A DNA stretch of 64,000 bases from Eumeta japonica (lineage: Eukaryota; Arthropoda; Insecta; Lepidoptera; Psychidae): contig BGZK01000106.1 in NCBI GenBank assembly GCA_005406025.1, positions 1 through 64,000 of the forward strand. Reading direction: 5' to 3'. Numbering within the stretch: position 1 is the stretch's first letter; every line of letters begins with the position of its first letter. The notes under the pieces are model-generated. The model did no database searches and was not told where the DNA came from. It was given only the letters and a program-made list of their open reading frames with translations. Below are positions 1 through 11,589 of this stretch, piece after piece. The position numbers and the translations under genes are program-made.

Positions 1-234
1 GAAGTTGTCGCAATTGAACAGTGGCCACTTCGAATTTGGGTAATTTTGGTTTGGTAAACTGGGTAAGCAGATCAATCGAATGTCACTTCCGTACACCAAA
101 AAAATCTGGTATATACACTCGAGTTGGGCCTAAAAAAGCTTTACTTCAAATCATTGTTACCCAAGCGAGAAATTAATATAAGTAGACAAATGAACGAAGA
201 TAGACCATTACTGTTAATAAAAGCATGGTTAAAA

Positions 235-620
235 CTCATCGTATAGTTTCAGCTATTTGGTTACCACAGCAGTACCTATAAGCCGTCTTCCTAGATCGCC
301 ATGATTACGATCCTGGTGGCCTGCGACAGTTACCAGGTTTTCAGTTCATCGGGTGGCATGTCCCAATTCCAGTTCGCGTTCGTCACACGTCCACCCATCT
401 GCCCCATCTGCACTATGAGCGACGAGGCCTTCCCGTTGTCCTTTCAACATTCTGATCCTGTAAGCCGTATGGTTCTTACAAATTTCCTCGTTTCGGATTT
501 TCTCCCGAGTATTGTACTCTTTACGCCGCACGTTGAACATACTTTAATTTATTTGCGAGGCCATCGGAGTGAGTGAATCACGTCTGTCATCCGCGTGTCA
601 TCATGCCGACGTACACCGTC
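235..620 (-). mobile_element. RTE-type LINE, decayed C-terminal end of the ORF
   Basis: The minus strand carries a broken reading frame resembling the C-terminal tail of insect RTE-clade endonuclease/reverse transcriptases. The segment REKIRNEEICK (about 455-500) corresponds to the family motif DRIRNEDIRR. Further along, with frameshifts, come a degraded 'W-GH' stretch and an 'ATRxTENLVTVAG' stretch (about 310-350) like the family's 'ATRWTDDLVKVAG'. Stops and frame changes show that it is dead. No endonuclease or RT palm is present, so this is a 5'-truncated insertion, as is usual for LINEs. The opposite-strand frame of 91 codons at 301-576 is a shadow. The clade is assigned from remembered motifs, not from a search. 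Confidence 0.6.
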
Positions 621-659
621 CAAGTTCATCTTTGAGCGCTGATGTACCTATATTTGTTT

Positions 660-1440
660 CAATAGTCAATCACGTAGTAAAATTTTAATTCGGACCATCA
701 ATGAGACTGCCTAGACGAATAATTTCTTAACTGCACTAGTTATGAATAGTTCTGACAGAATTATATTTAGTCGACTTCTATAGTTATGTTACTATTTATT
801 ATTATGCCATGAGGGTGTAACTATGAGCATAGATTTGAAATTAATTGTAGATCAGCTCACGAAAACTGTCATTTTGTAAATGTATATTTAAATGTTAACA
901 GCGGTTAGATAACGGTGTAAAGGATTTAAGTTTCTCTAGTTAGATTTTTGCTCAGGCATATATCTTTTCATAATCTTTTTATTTCAGAACCAGATACCTA
1001 ATCCTTTGAATCCAAGTCCCCCTGCCGGTCCAGTGAGGAATGATGATTTTAATATCAGAAATTAGACCATAATAATAAGGTGGATAAGGTTTCCTGCCAA
1101 TATTTATCATTTATGTATTTTAAAATTTATAGTGAATGCATTTAAATTTTAAAGATGTAAAGCACAATCTGCTAAATAAACAGTCTTTAAATTGCCATGT
1201 TTTATTTTAGAATGCATTGACTGTTGATGTTGAAAGTATTCTTATATTTTAAGCAACCGGTTGCAAAGTGTTTAGAAATACATAACTGATCAGTGCCTTG
1301 CCAAATTCATGGGATACTTGGGTACACAATCTAATCATGGCGACTAGTAAGCGATATGCAATATGAGGAATATTGTACTATAAACGATACTGAATTAGGT
1401 ACTGTAGTATTCATAAAATTTTGTATTTTTTAAGTAAAAC
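660..1440. other. AT-rich spacer, nothing recognised
   Basis: No coding relic, terminal repeat or RNA gene is apparent. The stretch is AT-rich noncoding sequence between two LINE relics. Its right part may include unrecognisable 5' sequence of the LINE that becomes readable at about 1445. Confidence 0.5.
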
Positions 1441-1444
1441 TTAT

Positions 1445-3790
1445 GTAATTGACGGAAAAGACAAGACAAGAAGCATGACAGAGTTTATAATTGTAGATGA
1501 TCGGTTAACAAGTAACGTTGGGGATACTAGAGCGTACCGCAGCGTAAGGTTTGTGACGGTGTTGTCGACACTATACAAAAATGGTCACTACGGAGCTAAA
1601 GCGAATAAAAGTTTGAAAGTTTCAGGAACAGAATGTCAGTACGTGAAACGATTGATAGATAGTTTGGGTGAAATCAAAACTGTGAATGTCTAAAACTTCA
1701 CGAATTGTGGAAGGTAATGTAATCTGTTTTAGTAGACAAAACAATATGGTATGTGGAGTGAATAAGAGAATAAAAGTAAGTAAGAAATGTAATGATTGGT
1801 GGGATTTCGAAGTAAGGAATGTGGTTGGTGGAAAGAAAAAAACAAGGTTGGATTCACTTTTAGAAAAAGTCATATAGTACCCATTGCCAATAGGGTGCAA
1901 AGAAAAGACTGTTTCAAAGAGGCTGAAAGTACATATAAAGAAGCAATAAAGGAAGCTAAAAAAATTATGAAAGGAAGAAAAAAATTTATAAAAGAACGGT
2001 ATAACAGGACAATCTCGAATAATTTCTGGGCACAAAAGAAAATTTTCTTGAATATGGCGAAAATGGCCCAGAATACTTCCAAGACATTGTGAATAAATTT
2101 TATTAGAGACGATAATATGTATTTACTGAATGAGGAAAGTCACGTGAAAGGGCGTTGGAAGAATTAATTGGTAAGTGATTTTGCGTGTGAGGATTCAGTT
2201 GCAAATAACAATTTTACTGAAACTGAATATATGACTGATGATGAAAAAAAAATGAAATTACGATGCACGAAATTATGAAAGCACTAAAACTTTGAAAATG
2301 GGAAAAGATGACGGATATGATAGGGGTTCGTCAAAGATGCTGAAGGGCGGCGGGGGTGTAGTGGCAAGCCTGCTGTACCAGATCTATAATAAATACTGGA
2401 AAACCATAGGGTCGCTAATACTGATGAAAAGATGTTATTGTACCCCTCTACAAAGGAAACGCGAAATTTCCATTTAAAGGCTTGTGAATGAGACTCAAAA
2501 TAAGATCTGGGATGTATAAGTGGAATTTCGAAAAGAGATGACGCGTATGGACGAAATTTTTTCTCTACGAAACATTAGGGAAAATTTTTTGGCCAAGGGC
2601 CAAAAGGTTTTTTTTTTTTCCGTAGATCTGGAAAAACTAATGACACGCGTGAAAAAAAATGATCTATGGAGAACACTATACATGCATAATGTGAGTAGCG
2701 GATTGATATAGGCACTGAAATGTCTACACAGCGGCTCTAGTGCCTGTGTCAAAATAAATGGGGCATACACTGACTGATTTGACACTCGTAGAGGTGTCAG
2801 ACAGGAATGTATAGTTTCACCGTGGCTATTCTATATAATCCATTCATGGATGACTGTCTATATAATCTGAAAGAGAATGAGTGTGAACTGAGAATGGACG
2901 AGCTGTCTGTCAAACGCTTCTCGTACACCGACGATCAAGTAATCCTTGCTCCGTTGGCGCGCGAGTTACAGACGAAGGTAACTATAACGAATGACTCTAT
3001 TAAGGAAACAAGTATGGAAATAAATGTCAGCAAGTCTAAGGTGATGGTGTTTGAAAGAAGCAAAGATACAAATGAATTAGATATGCGTACAGAAAGTAAT
3101 CTAGGTAATATATATATAGATGATGGTAAACATGATAGAGATATTGAAAGGAGGGCAAATGCGGGAAACATTCGATTTGAATGAAATGAATTGGTGAATG
3201 GAGCCTTGCTTGTTATTACGAATAGTAAAAGTGTCTCACGACAACGCTTTTGATTATTCATAATGGAGCCCTATTCCTACGCATAATTGGGTAAGGTAGT
3301 GAATTTTGGGCATGGAAGAAGAAAAATTTAAGTAGAATCAATGAGATGGTGATCCAGTCTCTGTGTAATGTATGTCAAATATCTCTGAACGACAGATGTA
3401 GGAAAAATGATGTCAGTGAGTGGAGTAGCTTGTAAGAAGATCTAGTGACTATATTAGAAAAGGGTATGTTGCGGTGGTTTGGCCCTTTGGAAAGGATGAA
3501 TGAAAGTAGGCCGACAAAATAAATCTATAGAGCGAATGTGTGTAGTGGAAAGGTCGGCAACGACCGTCTTAGAAATTCCTATGCATACTAAATTGGTAGC
3601 ATATTAAAAAAAGGGTCAAATTTTAAGCAACCATAACCGATGAGCTTGCATGAGGAGATTCATTGATATCAGAAATACGCAAAGATTAAATCTTGGGAAA
3701 ATGTATAGTCTCTGCCTACCCTTTTGGGAAATAGTTATGAGTTTATATTATACTTATTATTTAACTTCTTAAAGCGCCACCTATAGAGAC
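1445..3790 (+). mobile_element. Non-LTR retrotransposon (LINE), broken endonuclease-RT copy
   Basis: Successive plus-strand frames spell one LINE polyprotein interrupted by stops and frameshifts. In order: the end of the endonuclease ('SMTEFIIVDDRL', about 1477); a basic linker ('YKEAIKEAKK', about 1930); the RT fingers ('KMGKDDGYDRGSSKML', about 2295, followed by GGGG); 'EEFRKEMTRMDEIFSLR'-like and 'FFSVDLEKL' motifs (2520-2640); the palm ('ELSVKRFSYTDDQVI', 2899-2940); 'INVSKSKVMVFE' (about 3020); 'DIERRANAGN' (about 3140); and a tail with 'LEKGMLRWFG' and 'RMNESRPTK' (3450-3520). The catalytic box reads YTDD rather than the usual YADD. The copy is long but inactive. A second, shorter copy of the same family lies at 41.2-42.0 kb on the minus strand. 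Family recognition is from remembered insect sequences. Confidence 0.85.
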
Positions 3791-4060
3791 GTCCAGTAAA
3801 ACGTCAATAAAGTTTTTGCAGCTCCCGCATTTATAATTTGAACTTTGAATTTGTCTAATATCAAAAATGGCTAATATTCAAAAACGACAACTTCAATGGA
3901 AGCCCTTAATCCGTTTATTAATACAATATTATTAATTAATAACTAATTGTACCTTCTGCTCCATACATACAATGAATTTATCCATTTTTCAATCTCCTAG
4001 GGCGATAAAGTTGGCATATAAGATACATATGTGCGTCTGTGACCCAAACGCAGACAAATG
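3790..4060. other. AT-rich spacer
   Basis: Sequence between the LINE 3' tail and the repeat copy beginning near 4060. No distinct feature is recognised. Part of it may be the 3' untranslated tail of the LINE. Confidence 0.4.
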
Positions 4061-4780
4061 AATTTTAATTGGGAGGGTCACTTTTTAGGAGTATAATACA
4101 AAATTAAAAAATTTGAAAACTTGATCCAAAAGTGTATGCCTCATACCGCTCATTCAAAAACAGAAAAATTATAAGAACAAAAAGAAAGAAAAAATTGCTT
4201 CAATTTTGTTTTTGAATTTCGCGGCATTTCTTATTCGGACGAGAGGAATACGACGCATGCGTAGTAGGCTGTAGTTATAAATCGGCTGAGTAATAGCGCC
4301 CATCCGCGGCCTAAAGCGAAACTTTGTTTATTCATAGTTAAAGTTGAACGCTTCACGTTACGTGGCGTGCAATGTACAAAATACTTCTCAATACAAAGGG
4401 AAATGAATTTAAAATGATTAAAAAATAATAATTAATTATTATATGGAGTATATCGGACGTGATCTTGACCAGACAAGATCCATAATTATATATACACGGA
4501 CGTCTATAGATTATTTTTAATCAGTTTTTTCCTTATATTTATGTATATAATATGCAATAAATGTTAATTTGTTATTGTAATTGTGTTAAAAGGATATTTT
4601 TTCTACATATCAGTGTACTCATATTAAAGTATAAGTGAGATATGCCTATAGGAGAGGCAATAAAAGTTCAATACAGCACATGAAGTTGAGAGTAATGCAC
4701 TACTTCGAACGCTCCGTGTTGAGAGACTCGCAAAAAAAAAAAATCCAAACTCTACCATGTGATAAAATGAAAACACCTAT
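4060..4780 (+). repeat. Unclassified ~700-bp interspersed repeat, copy A
   Basis: This segment is clearly homologous to the reverse complement of 39.7-40.4 kb. Shared blocks occur in the same order. They include 'CGCTCATTCAAAAA-CAGAAA' (about 4148), 'GCTGTAGTTATAAATC' (about 4268; 'GCTGTAATTATAAATC' in the twin), a block of 'ACGGAC'-type sequence (about 4497), 'GCAATAAATGTTAATTTGTTAT' split over 4553-4575, and 'ACTCATATTAAAGTATAAGTGAGATATGC' around 4617-4645. Indels separate the blocks. No coding capacity, terminal inverted repeat or target duplication is visible, so the class is unknown (nonautonomous DNA element, LINE 3' region or solo LTR are all possible). Confidence 0.75.
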
Positions 4781-5270
4781 TGTGAGGGTCTTGAATATAA
4801 TTTTTTTTTACAATTATAAAGTAATTAGTTTAAAAGTTATTTAAGAAAATAATTTATTATTTTTTTTGGACATGGCATCTTTTCTTCGCAACTACTGCGC
4901 CTAAAATTATGAAAACATGCTAAAAAAGACAGTTTTTTTACTTAGACATTACAGAAAAAATCTATAATAAGTTTATAGTTAGTACTCTTCGTTTCAATAT
5001 CGAGTAATAAGCTGACACTAAATAAATACGTGAGTATCAATTTATAGTAGACTCTATCTTATGCTTCGTTTCAATGATCAGTATAATCTAACACTGACTA
5101 AGTATGCGCTCGCGTTTTTGTGAGTGTCCTAATCCCCATTTATGTGCGCACACGTCTACGTACACACATAGTTCTCCTCCCCGAGCGTTTAGCAGTGCTC
5201 AGGTAACAATTACACGCATCAAAGTTAAAGTCCCCATTAGTGTGGGGTATCGTTAAAAAGCCGTGTCATT
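4780..5270. other. AT-rich spacer, nothing recognised
   Basis: No feature is recognised apart from short A/T homopolymers. A pair of similar phrases near 4990 and 5060 ('CTTCGTTTCAAT') is too short to classify. Confidence 0.4.
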
Positions 5271-5274
5271 GTAA

Positions 5275-5402
5275 CGATGCGCCCGCGCCCGCCGCGTGCC
5301 GCCCATTACGGCTTTAATTAAATAAAACTGAATATGCCGCCGCCCGCCCCCGAGCGCGCGGCGCGGCGCTAGGGGGCGCGTCTAGAGCCGGCAAAGACGG
5401 GG
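5275..5402. promoter_or_regulatory. CpG-rich patch with a homeodomain-like core and a CTCF-like core
   Basis: A compact CpG-rich segment stands out against AT-rich flanks. It embeds the AT core TTTAATTAAAT (5313-5323), a homeodomain-type sequence, between GC-rich arms. It also contains AGGGGGCGC (5371-5379), identical to the core of the vertebrate CTCF motif. No reading frame is supported. A cis-regulatory or insulator element is possible, but this rests on composition and motifs only. Confidence 0.3.
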
Positions 5403-5419
5403 ATTTCGAGCGAAGAGCA

Positions 5420-6780
5420 TATCTTATTTTATGTTGTCATGTTGCTTTTTTTGCTGTTTCTTTTTGTAGCAGATCTAGGACCAAATTAGCGTGTGACATA
5501 CCAAAATACAGGTGGTCACCGCCGCCCACGGATACTCACAATCTCGGTTGCCGGCCTCTCGGGTAGGAATTGAGTATCTGTGGTGAGTGGAGCGGGCTGT
5601 TGGGACGGGGGGATGATAGACGGGTGAATGCGATAATGGAGGGATGACGGAGAGAGGGTTGGACTACCGGAACTCCTACTCACTGGCCGAAATGCAACAA
5701 CGAAAGCTGTTACTTCATTATGTGTGTATTCTGTAAAAGTGTAGTACTTCACTGGTCAATTTTCGTGCTGCAGCAAAGTTGACCACAGCATTACTCTACC
5801 ACGATCGACATGGGAAGATGAGGTATTATTCGAAAAAGTTGATAATAATTAATAAATTATGAGAACTATTTCCGTCTAAAGTTCTTAACTCACAAATTCG
5901 TAATCAATCCTTCTTCATCGTATATTTATTTTGTTATTATATTTTAGATTGTTTTAGTCCTTCTATTATCAACATTAGTTGTTGGCAGTACAGAGCAGTC
6001 TATTGGTGAACTTACGTATATTGCTTAAGACGTCCCTATGACGTTTGTGGATACGCTTTAATAGCCACGCTGGGTCTTTGACAGCGGAGCGTAATACAAG
6101 ACATTTTCCATTTATGAAGATGGTTCCGATCATCAAATATTTTTGAAATTTGATCCTATAATAGAGTTCGTATTCTGCAATAATATTCCGTAATTGTAAG
6201 CGTCGTTCTACGATGTCACGCATTCGTCGCACTCTCAATATTTTCACCACGCGAATTGTATGCTGGGGAAAATATACACGGTATTGATTTTGCGATCAAA
6301 TGGTGTAATGTCAGATGTGTTGTGTTTCGTTTTTGCCCTTAGAACGAGCAACGATAATAAATACACGTTATAGGCAATTCAAATTTAAAATATCTCTATT
6401 TCGTAGGTTGTTACACTTGAAATACGTAATAACATTTGAGGAATTTACAGTTTTTTTAATACTTCCAATTTTTTTTTAATTACCACTCGTTCTTAAGGCA
6501 TATATCCCTCAAGAAGAACGAGCAAGACACTCGAAGGTTGCTCTTTTCAATTAAAATTACATAAAATATGACCATAGATAAAATTATTGCAAGAAAAATA
6601 AACATGTAGGAAGTCGAACTCGTTGTGCCCATTTATTCTCTTAAATATCTATGGATTGTATAATACCCTTTTCTGCAAAGTGTTTTGCAAGTCTGGCAGA
6701 GGTATACAACGTGTCGATCGCCGAATAATCCAAACGATGCTCCTTGAGGCCCGTCCGTCATTTCTTCAATGGACTCACCC
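5420..6780. other. Spacer; one unrecognised 91-codon minus-strand frame
   Basis: The only notable frame is minus-strand 5975-6250 (91 codons, lysine/arginine-rich, containing 'VERRLQLRNIIAEYELYY'). I do not recognise it. It has no splice or start context that convinces me and is most likely chance or an unrecognised transposon fragment. The rest is AT-rich sequence without identifiable features. Confidence 0.3.
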
Positions 6781-6785
6781 ATTCT

Positions 6786-6830
6786 ACTAGTATACATTGT
6801 AAATATACTAGTGGTATCACCATATACCAC
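6786..6830. repeat. Two adjacent short perfect hairpins
   Basis: ACTAGTATA (6786-6794) pairs with TATACTAGT (6804-6812). Overlapping its end, GTGGTAT (6811-6817) pairs with ATACCAC (6824-6830). The arms are 9 and 7 bp. They may be remnants of a palindromic element; no function is implied. Confidence 0.5.
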
Positions 6831-6861
6831 GAGCATAAAACAGCTGGGATACTCATTCCTG

Positions 6862-7135
6862 TGCCTAATTTCCGACTGCATCACCAGACCCTGAAAGCCG
6901 ATCATGGTCAAGGTGCATTTAAGGAAAATTTCGTCAAGCCTAAACACGGCTGGGTTATACGTTGTTCTATTATGAAGTACTTGTATTTATCTTCCGGCTC
7001 CATTATCAGACCTTGAAAATCGCTCGTGGTAAGAGGACATCTCAAGATGACTCTATCAAGCTCAAACACGATTAGGATATGTTATGGAGTGCCTATGCCT
7101 ATCTTCTGGCTTCATCATTAGAAGAGTCCAATTGT
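6862..7135 (+). repeat. Degenerate tandem repeat, ~110-125-bp units
   Basis: Two full units and part of a third start at about 6866, 6990 and 7101. Each begins with a phrase like 'CTTCCGGCTCCATTATCAG', followed by 'ACCTTGAAAATCGCTC', then a 'CAAGATGACT-TATCAAG' segment and 'AAACACG-T-GG-TAT'. The frame of the first unit ('FRLHHQTLKADHGQGAFKEN') resembles the minus-strand frame at 45.7-45.9 kb ('FQLYHQIQNITYKRNEAQYQ'), so this appears to be the same family in opposite orientation to 45.8-46.4 kb. The mobile class is unknown. Confidence 0.55.
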
Positions 7136-7139
7136 ACCA

Positions 7140-8064
7140 TATTGTTTTATTCTCATCGGTTCTCGATAAGCTGTGTGCAAAGTTTTAATTTACTCTAAAA
7201 CTTCAAAATCACTCAATATTGCGTATAAGAACATTCTCTCCCCAAGAACCCAAGTTCGATTCGCAAATCGATTAAGGAATGGAAATCGATTTCTGAATTT
7301 GAGTAATAAAGTCGCTATGGTACCCGCCCGAAAAGTAAAATCCTAATTGTACACATAAATAATATTAATGAATCGTAGATAGTAATCAATTCAAGATAAA
7401 CGCAAATCGATTATTTTTAATCGATAAATTAAGTTTCTTGGGCAATTATAATCACTAATAAAAGTAAAAACAAACACACGCTATAGTATATTTAACGTCA
7501 GTTATGTATTTCTTATTTCATTTTTTAAGTTTGTTAAAATGATTGTTTCGCCGACTGCGTCATCGTGAATACATAGCGATTTTAGATTTCAATAGAAACC
7601 CGTTAAAGTAAATTTGTAGGATCACTTATAGTGTTAATTGTTGTTTCCTATTGTTATAGTATTAATTGTGCAAATGGGGGTGTAGTATTTTTTTCTTTTT
7701 ATCCTATTATGGCGAAACAAAAGGAGGGTTATGATTTTAGCTAATTTTCTTTTTGGCTTTGACGTATGTATGTTCATCTGATTCTGAATACCTCTTGTCT
7801 CACTAATTACATTGACAGAAATGAGGTGTTATCATTTGAGTTGAGGTTTTTTTGAGTTGAGGCGTCGTAGGCTTTTTGTAACGTCGTATCACATCCAACA
7901 TGGCGGATGTAATTTGCTTAATAAAATGACCCAAAAAATTAAAACACTTCACAAATTTATCGAACTCGGTACTAAATGTAAGGTTCCAATTTAGAGATTG
8001 TGAAAACCTAAAAGTTAAATACAAAAATGTATCACCACTGGTGACAGATAAAAATATATACATA
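7140..8064. other. AT-rich spacer, nothing recognised
   Basis: No feature is supported. Several AATCGATT-type words cluster at 7265-7430, but they do not form an obvious array. The right end at 8063-8064 is the TA target site of the mariner insertion. Confidence 0.4.
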
Positions 8065-9251
8065 TTAGGTCGAGGAAGAAGTTTTTTTCGTATTCTATAA
8101 TTAAAAAGTTGTACTAAAATCTCTTTGGTCATGCTGTTTGTATCTGGCTAGTTTTGATACCATTAAATAAATAGAATTAAAAAAAAAAACCAAAATAAAA
8201 AGCAAAAGTGGTATCTCGCTATTTTGGCCACCAAAATGTGTGAATTTAATATAGAAATTCAATACATTTTGAGATTTTATTACAAAAAGGGTAAAATACG
8301 ATAAAAGCAGTGAAAAAAATTGTGACGTTTATTCATCTAATGCAATATCGATAAGAGTAGCACAAAATTGGTTCAAACGTTTTTAGTTCGTTAATTTTGA
8401 TATCAAAGATGAACCTCGCTCTGGCCGACGCTTTGTTACGGATAAACTCGATGCCGATGATTACGACATGGCTGAAGAGCTGGTGATTGACCACAAAACA
8501 GTTTTGATTTATTCAGAAAAGCTGAATGTACAAAAAGGCTTGAAAGAAATCTAATCAATTGTGTGCTCATTTGAAATTCTCTATTGAAACGTAATGAAAC
8601 CGAACCGTTTTCAAAAAGATTGATCACTGGTGATGAAAAATGGATTACCTACGTCAAGAATGTCCGAAAAAAAAGTGCTCAAAGAGCAAGCAAGCTCCAC
8701 AGGCTATAACGAAACCTCGCAATAAGTTGATGCTATGTGCATGGTGAGATTGAAAGAGCATTATGCATTAGGAGCTTCTACTGCCGGGTAAAACCATCAA
8801 TCCGGATCTGTACTGTCAATAGCTGATGAGACTATAGGCAGTACAAAGAAAACGGCCAGAATTGATCAACAGAAAGGGTGTGGTGTTTCACCATGATAAA
8901 GCCAGACCACACACATTTTTAGCCACTCGGCAAATATCGAGAGAGTTTAGATGGGAAATGTTAATGCATCCACCATATAGCCCTGGCTTTGCACCCTCAG
9001 ATTTTTACTTGTTTCGGTCTCTTCAAAATTATTTGGGTAGTATTAAGTTAATATCAAGAGTAGACGGTCAAAACTACTTGTAGTTTTTGGATCAGAAGTC
9101 CCAAAGTTTCTACAGCAATGGGATTAAAGTCACTACCTACAAAATGGCAACAAGTTGCTGAAGAAAATGGCATATATTTTGTAATTGAATATGAATAATG
9201 TGATAAAAAATTATCTTGAATTTGTATATAAAATTTTCCCCGACCCTATAA
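8065..9251 (+). mobile_element. Mariner (Tc1/mariner superfamily), near full-length, defective
   Basis: The 5' end TTAGGTCGAGGAAGAAG (from 8065) follows a TA dinucleotide. The 3' end is the inverted counterpart 'AAATTTTCCCCGACCCTATAA' (ending about 9251) followed by TA. At about 1.19 kb the copy is slightly shorter than typical mariners (about 1.3 kb). It holds transposase remnants: 'TGDEKWITYVKNVRK' near 8630 and the open segment at 8862-9080. Two other copies of the same family occur at 28.1 kb (5' stump) and 49.95-51.0 kb. The exact 3' end is uncertain by a few bases because the terminal ACCTAA is altered. Confidence 0.9.
8285..9190 (+). pseudogene. Mariner transposase, frameshifted pseudogene
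   Basis: The transposase is readable in pieces. The first catalytic aspartate lies in 'TGDEKWI' (about 8630). The longest clean piece (8862-9080) begins 'INRKGVVFHHDKARPH' and continues to 'PYSPGFAPSDFYLF'. Its two aspartates are residues 12 and 47 of that piece, giving exactly the 34-residue spacing of the mariner D,D34D signature. The N-terminal helix-turn-helix half is badly eroded: deletions near 8500-8560 and stops or frameshifts around 8700-8830 prevent a continuous frame. The end with 'KWQQVAEENG' is still visible near 9145. It cannot encode an active enzyme. Confidence 0.85.
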
Positions 9252-9254
9252 TAG

Positions 9255-10760
9255 TATGTGATCTGTTTATGTGACGAAATTCTAAACCCTACGAAATAAG
9301 AACAAACTTTCTCTGGGGTTTTCACCCCTTTTTGACAAAAGGTAGATTGATATAAACTTTTTTCATGTGCTATAGTTATGATAAAAAAGATAATTGTTAC
9401 ATTTTTGTTTTGTATAATTCACTTTAGTTTTATATAAGGAATAAATCCTTGCAAGACTAAAAAAATCTGATCGACAGAAGTTAGACAAATTAAAAAAAAA
9501 AAACGTGTTTCATGTAATTCCAGCTATTTAGATTTCACTAAATAACCTTTTAAATAGTACAACTTTAGAATTATGCACTATGTAAATATGAAGGGAATTT
9601 GAAATATTTTCCAAAAAACATTGAATACGTATCTAATTGTTTATTCCTTACTTTCTATAGTTACCGTTTAATTTTCTAACTTTTGTTTTTATGTACCTAT
9701 CATTATAAAATCAATTTCTTATATAGTCGTTGATTTTTATTGTTATTCTCATTATACATACTTGACTTGTATTTCCTATATTAAAATGCGGTAGCATGAC
9801 TTGAAATTCTGATGAAGATGGACTTACAACATTTTTTGACAAAAAAAAAAACTCTTTTGCGATCAAAATATACTTTTTGAAAATAATACAATTATGTGTT
9901 ACCGAAAAGAGTTCTATATATTTTACCTTTACAAATTATAACCATATTAATGAAATTATTGTAAATTTATTTTTAAACCATATTATTAACTTTTAATTGA
10001 TTGTATGTGTGACGCGAGTTGATTTGTTACAAGCCAAAACGGCAACGACACCCATCAACAGAATATATATTTAGACAGAAATATATATAAAACGATACAA
10101 ATTCATGTATCATTTTTGGAGCCTATTCCACCATCTCCTTCTAAACTGACACTTAACAAATAGTCACTTGTAAAATATTGCTTTCATGTCTACTTTTTAA
10201 CGAGTTTTACAAAGAGGACTTTGAATGCAAAATTAATTATAAAAGCGGCTTTCTGTTAAATTTCAATTTAAAACAAGACGGTGGAAGAGTCCCTTAACAT
10301 CGGATACCAATTGATCGATTGAGGAGCTCCAGTTTAAGCCAAGTTCCACACGCTATACGAAGACTTAAAAAAGAATTTGAACAATTATCAACATATGGCT
10401 GTGCGTGCATTATTCACACAAATACTGCTTAGCTTTTGTATAAAATCCTTTAGTTGAATAATCATTATCGGATGCAATTTACACATTAAAGCGCTGGCAA
10501 TCGAAAGCACTGAAAAGTTCTTAGAACGTAAGTTCGAATAATTAAACCAATTTTTGTATTTTTTATTATTTATCTAAATGAGTAGGTACTGCAAAACTTT
10601 GGCAAGGTTTATTCAGAATACCAATGTATATATTCCGAAGATTTCATAAAAAAAAAGAAATGTATAAACGAAACTATAGGAACATTATCTCTATTAAATA
10701 GCAACAATGTTTTTGTACACTTCAATGTCCCTAGTCACAAGCATAAAACACAATTTCTAA
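9255..10760. other. AT-rich spacer, nothing recognised
   Basis: Long AT-rich stretch. No coding relic, terminal repeats or RNA gene recognised. Confidence 0.45.
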
Positions 10761-10762
10761 AA

Positions 10763-10835
10763 ATATGTAGACACGACTATTTGGCGTCGTGTCTACATAT
10801 CACTTCGTTGTAAGCCTTATATCACTTCGTTGTCC
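10763..10835. repeat. Perfect 15-bp inverted repeat followed by a direct duplication
   Basis: ATATGTAGACACGAC (10763-10777) is the exact reverse complement of 10786-10800, with an 8-nt loop. Immediately after it, the phrase TATCACTTCGTTGT occurs twice about 24 bp apart (about 10798 and 10822), running into 'CCGTCTGTCCGTC'. This is likely the edge of the dispersed repeat at 10.8-11.07 kb. Confidence 0.7.
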
Positions 10836-11070
10836 GTCTGTCCGTCGAGATCCTTTTTCTGAAGAATGTGTGGAGGTGTCATGTTGAAATTAATGACATA
10901 CACTTTTTGATTCATAATTTGTCTCTTGCAACTAAATCAAAAACTACAGTGTACTTTTTGCGGATATAAAATCGTCAAATTTGGCGAGAAGCAAAGTCTC
11001 ACAGCACACCTGAAAGAGGAAATATGAATATGTAACTAGTAGTTATAGTACATAAAAACAAGTAATTGTA
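10826..11070 (+). repeat. Dispersed insect repeat, 'CCGTCTGTCCGTC' type
   Basis: The order 'GTCCGTCTGTCCGTC', 'GATCCTTTTTCT', 'GTGTGGAGGTGTCA', then a phrase on non-coding substrate ('GAAATTAATGACATACAC') matches a noncoding repeat family that I associate with lepidopteran genomes. No ends or duplications are visible, and the copy is diverged. It is assigned from remembered sequence. Confidence 0.4.
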
Positions 11071-11365
11071 AATTTACATTTGCAGGTGGAGTATAAACCG
11101 TGATGTAAACTAATTTTACATGACGGTCCATACAGAGCAACGTTGGAAATGGATACAACAGAGAAGGTTTCGTAATTTCCCGCTACGAAGATTTAAGATT
11201 TCCAAAATTGGCATATACAATTTTTTTTTCGAAAAATTCCTCGAAAAAATAAATCAAAATAAATTCCAAACTTCCCGGACCGACATTTTGCCGGTATTGG
11301 TATTGAAAACAGTAAAGAATCGTCAAGACTATTGATCGATGAAATATTTACATATTAACTTTGTA
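11070..11365. other. Spacer, nothing recognised
   Basis: Contains a 71-codon plus frame (11120-11335) with no recognisable domain. I treat it as chance. Confidence 0.35.
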
Positions 11366-11369
11366 CGGA

Positions 11370-11425
11370 ATCTTCGGGATGTGGGTTCTATTCGCACTTG
11401 TCCGATGTTTATTTCAGATTGGGCT
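11370..11425 (+). repeat. tRNA-like B-box fragment, probable SINE remnant
   Basis: 'TGTGGGTTCTATTCGCAC' resembles the tRNA T-arm/B-box (GTGGGTTCGATTCCCAC), including complementary flanks. The downstream 'TTGTCCGATGTTTATTT' resembles tails of insect SINEs. No intact cloverleaf is visible. Confidence 0.3.
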
Positions 11426-11589
11426 TTGCAAGCTCACCTAGCGGCGAGTTGGCGGCCGCTAACGAACTTTAAAAAAAATATATCTAAACCAAAGCTACCA
11501 AATATAATTTAACATTTCGAAATCCATTTGTTGTAATAACACGATACCAAATTTCCCGGAGCACCGGCCGCCGCTTGTTAGTATCGGAT

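Noticed and set aside
301..576. 91-codon plus-strand frame
   Set aside because: Antisense to a recognisable LINE tail; no domain of its own.
5975..6250. 91-codon basic minus-strand frame as a gene
   Set aside because: Unrecognised; no convincing start, splice or conservation evidence; size expected by chance in 64 kb.
8862..9083. Clean mariner frame as an active transposase gene
   Set aside because: Only the C-terminal third is open; upstream frames are broken.
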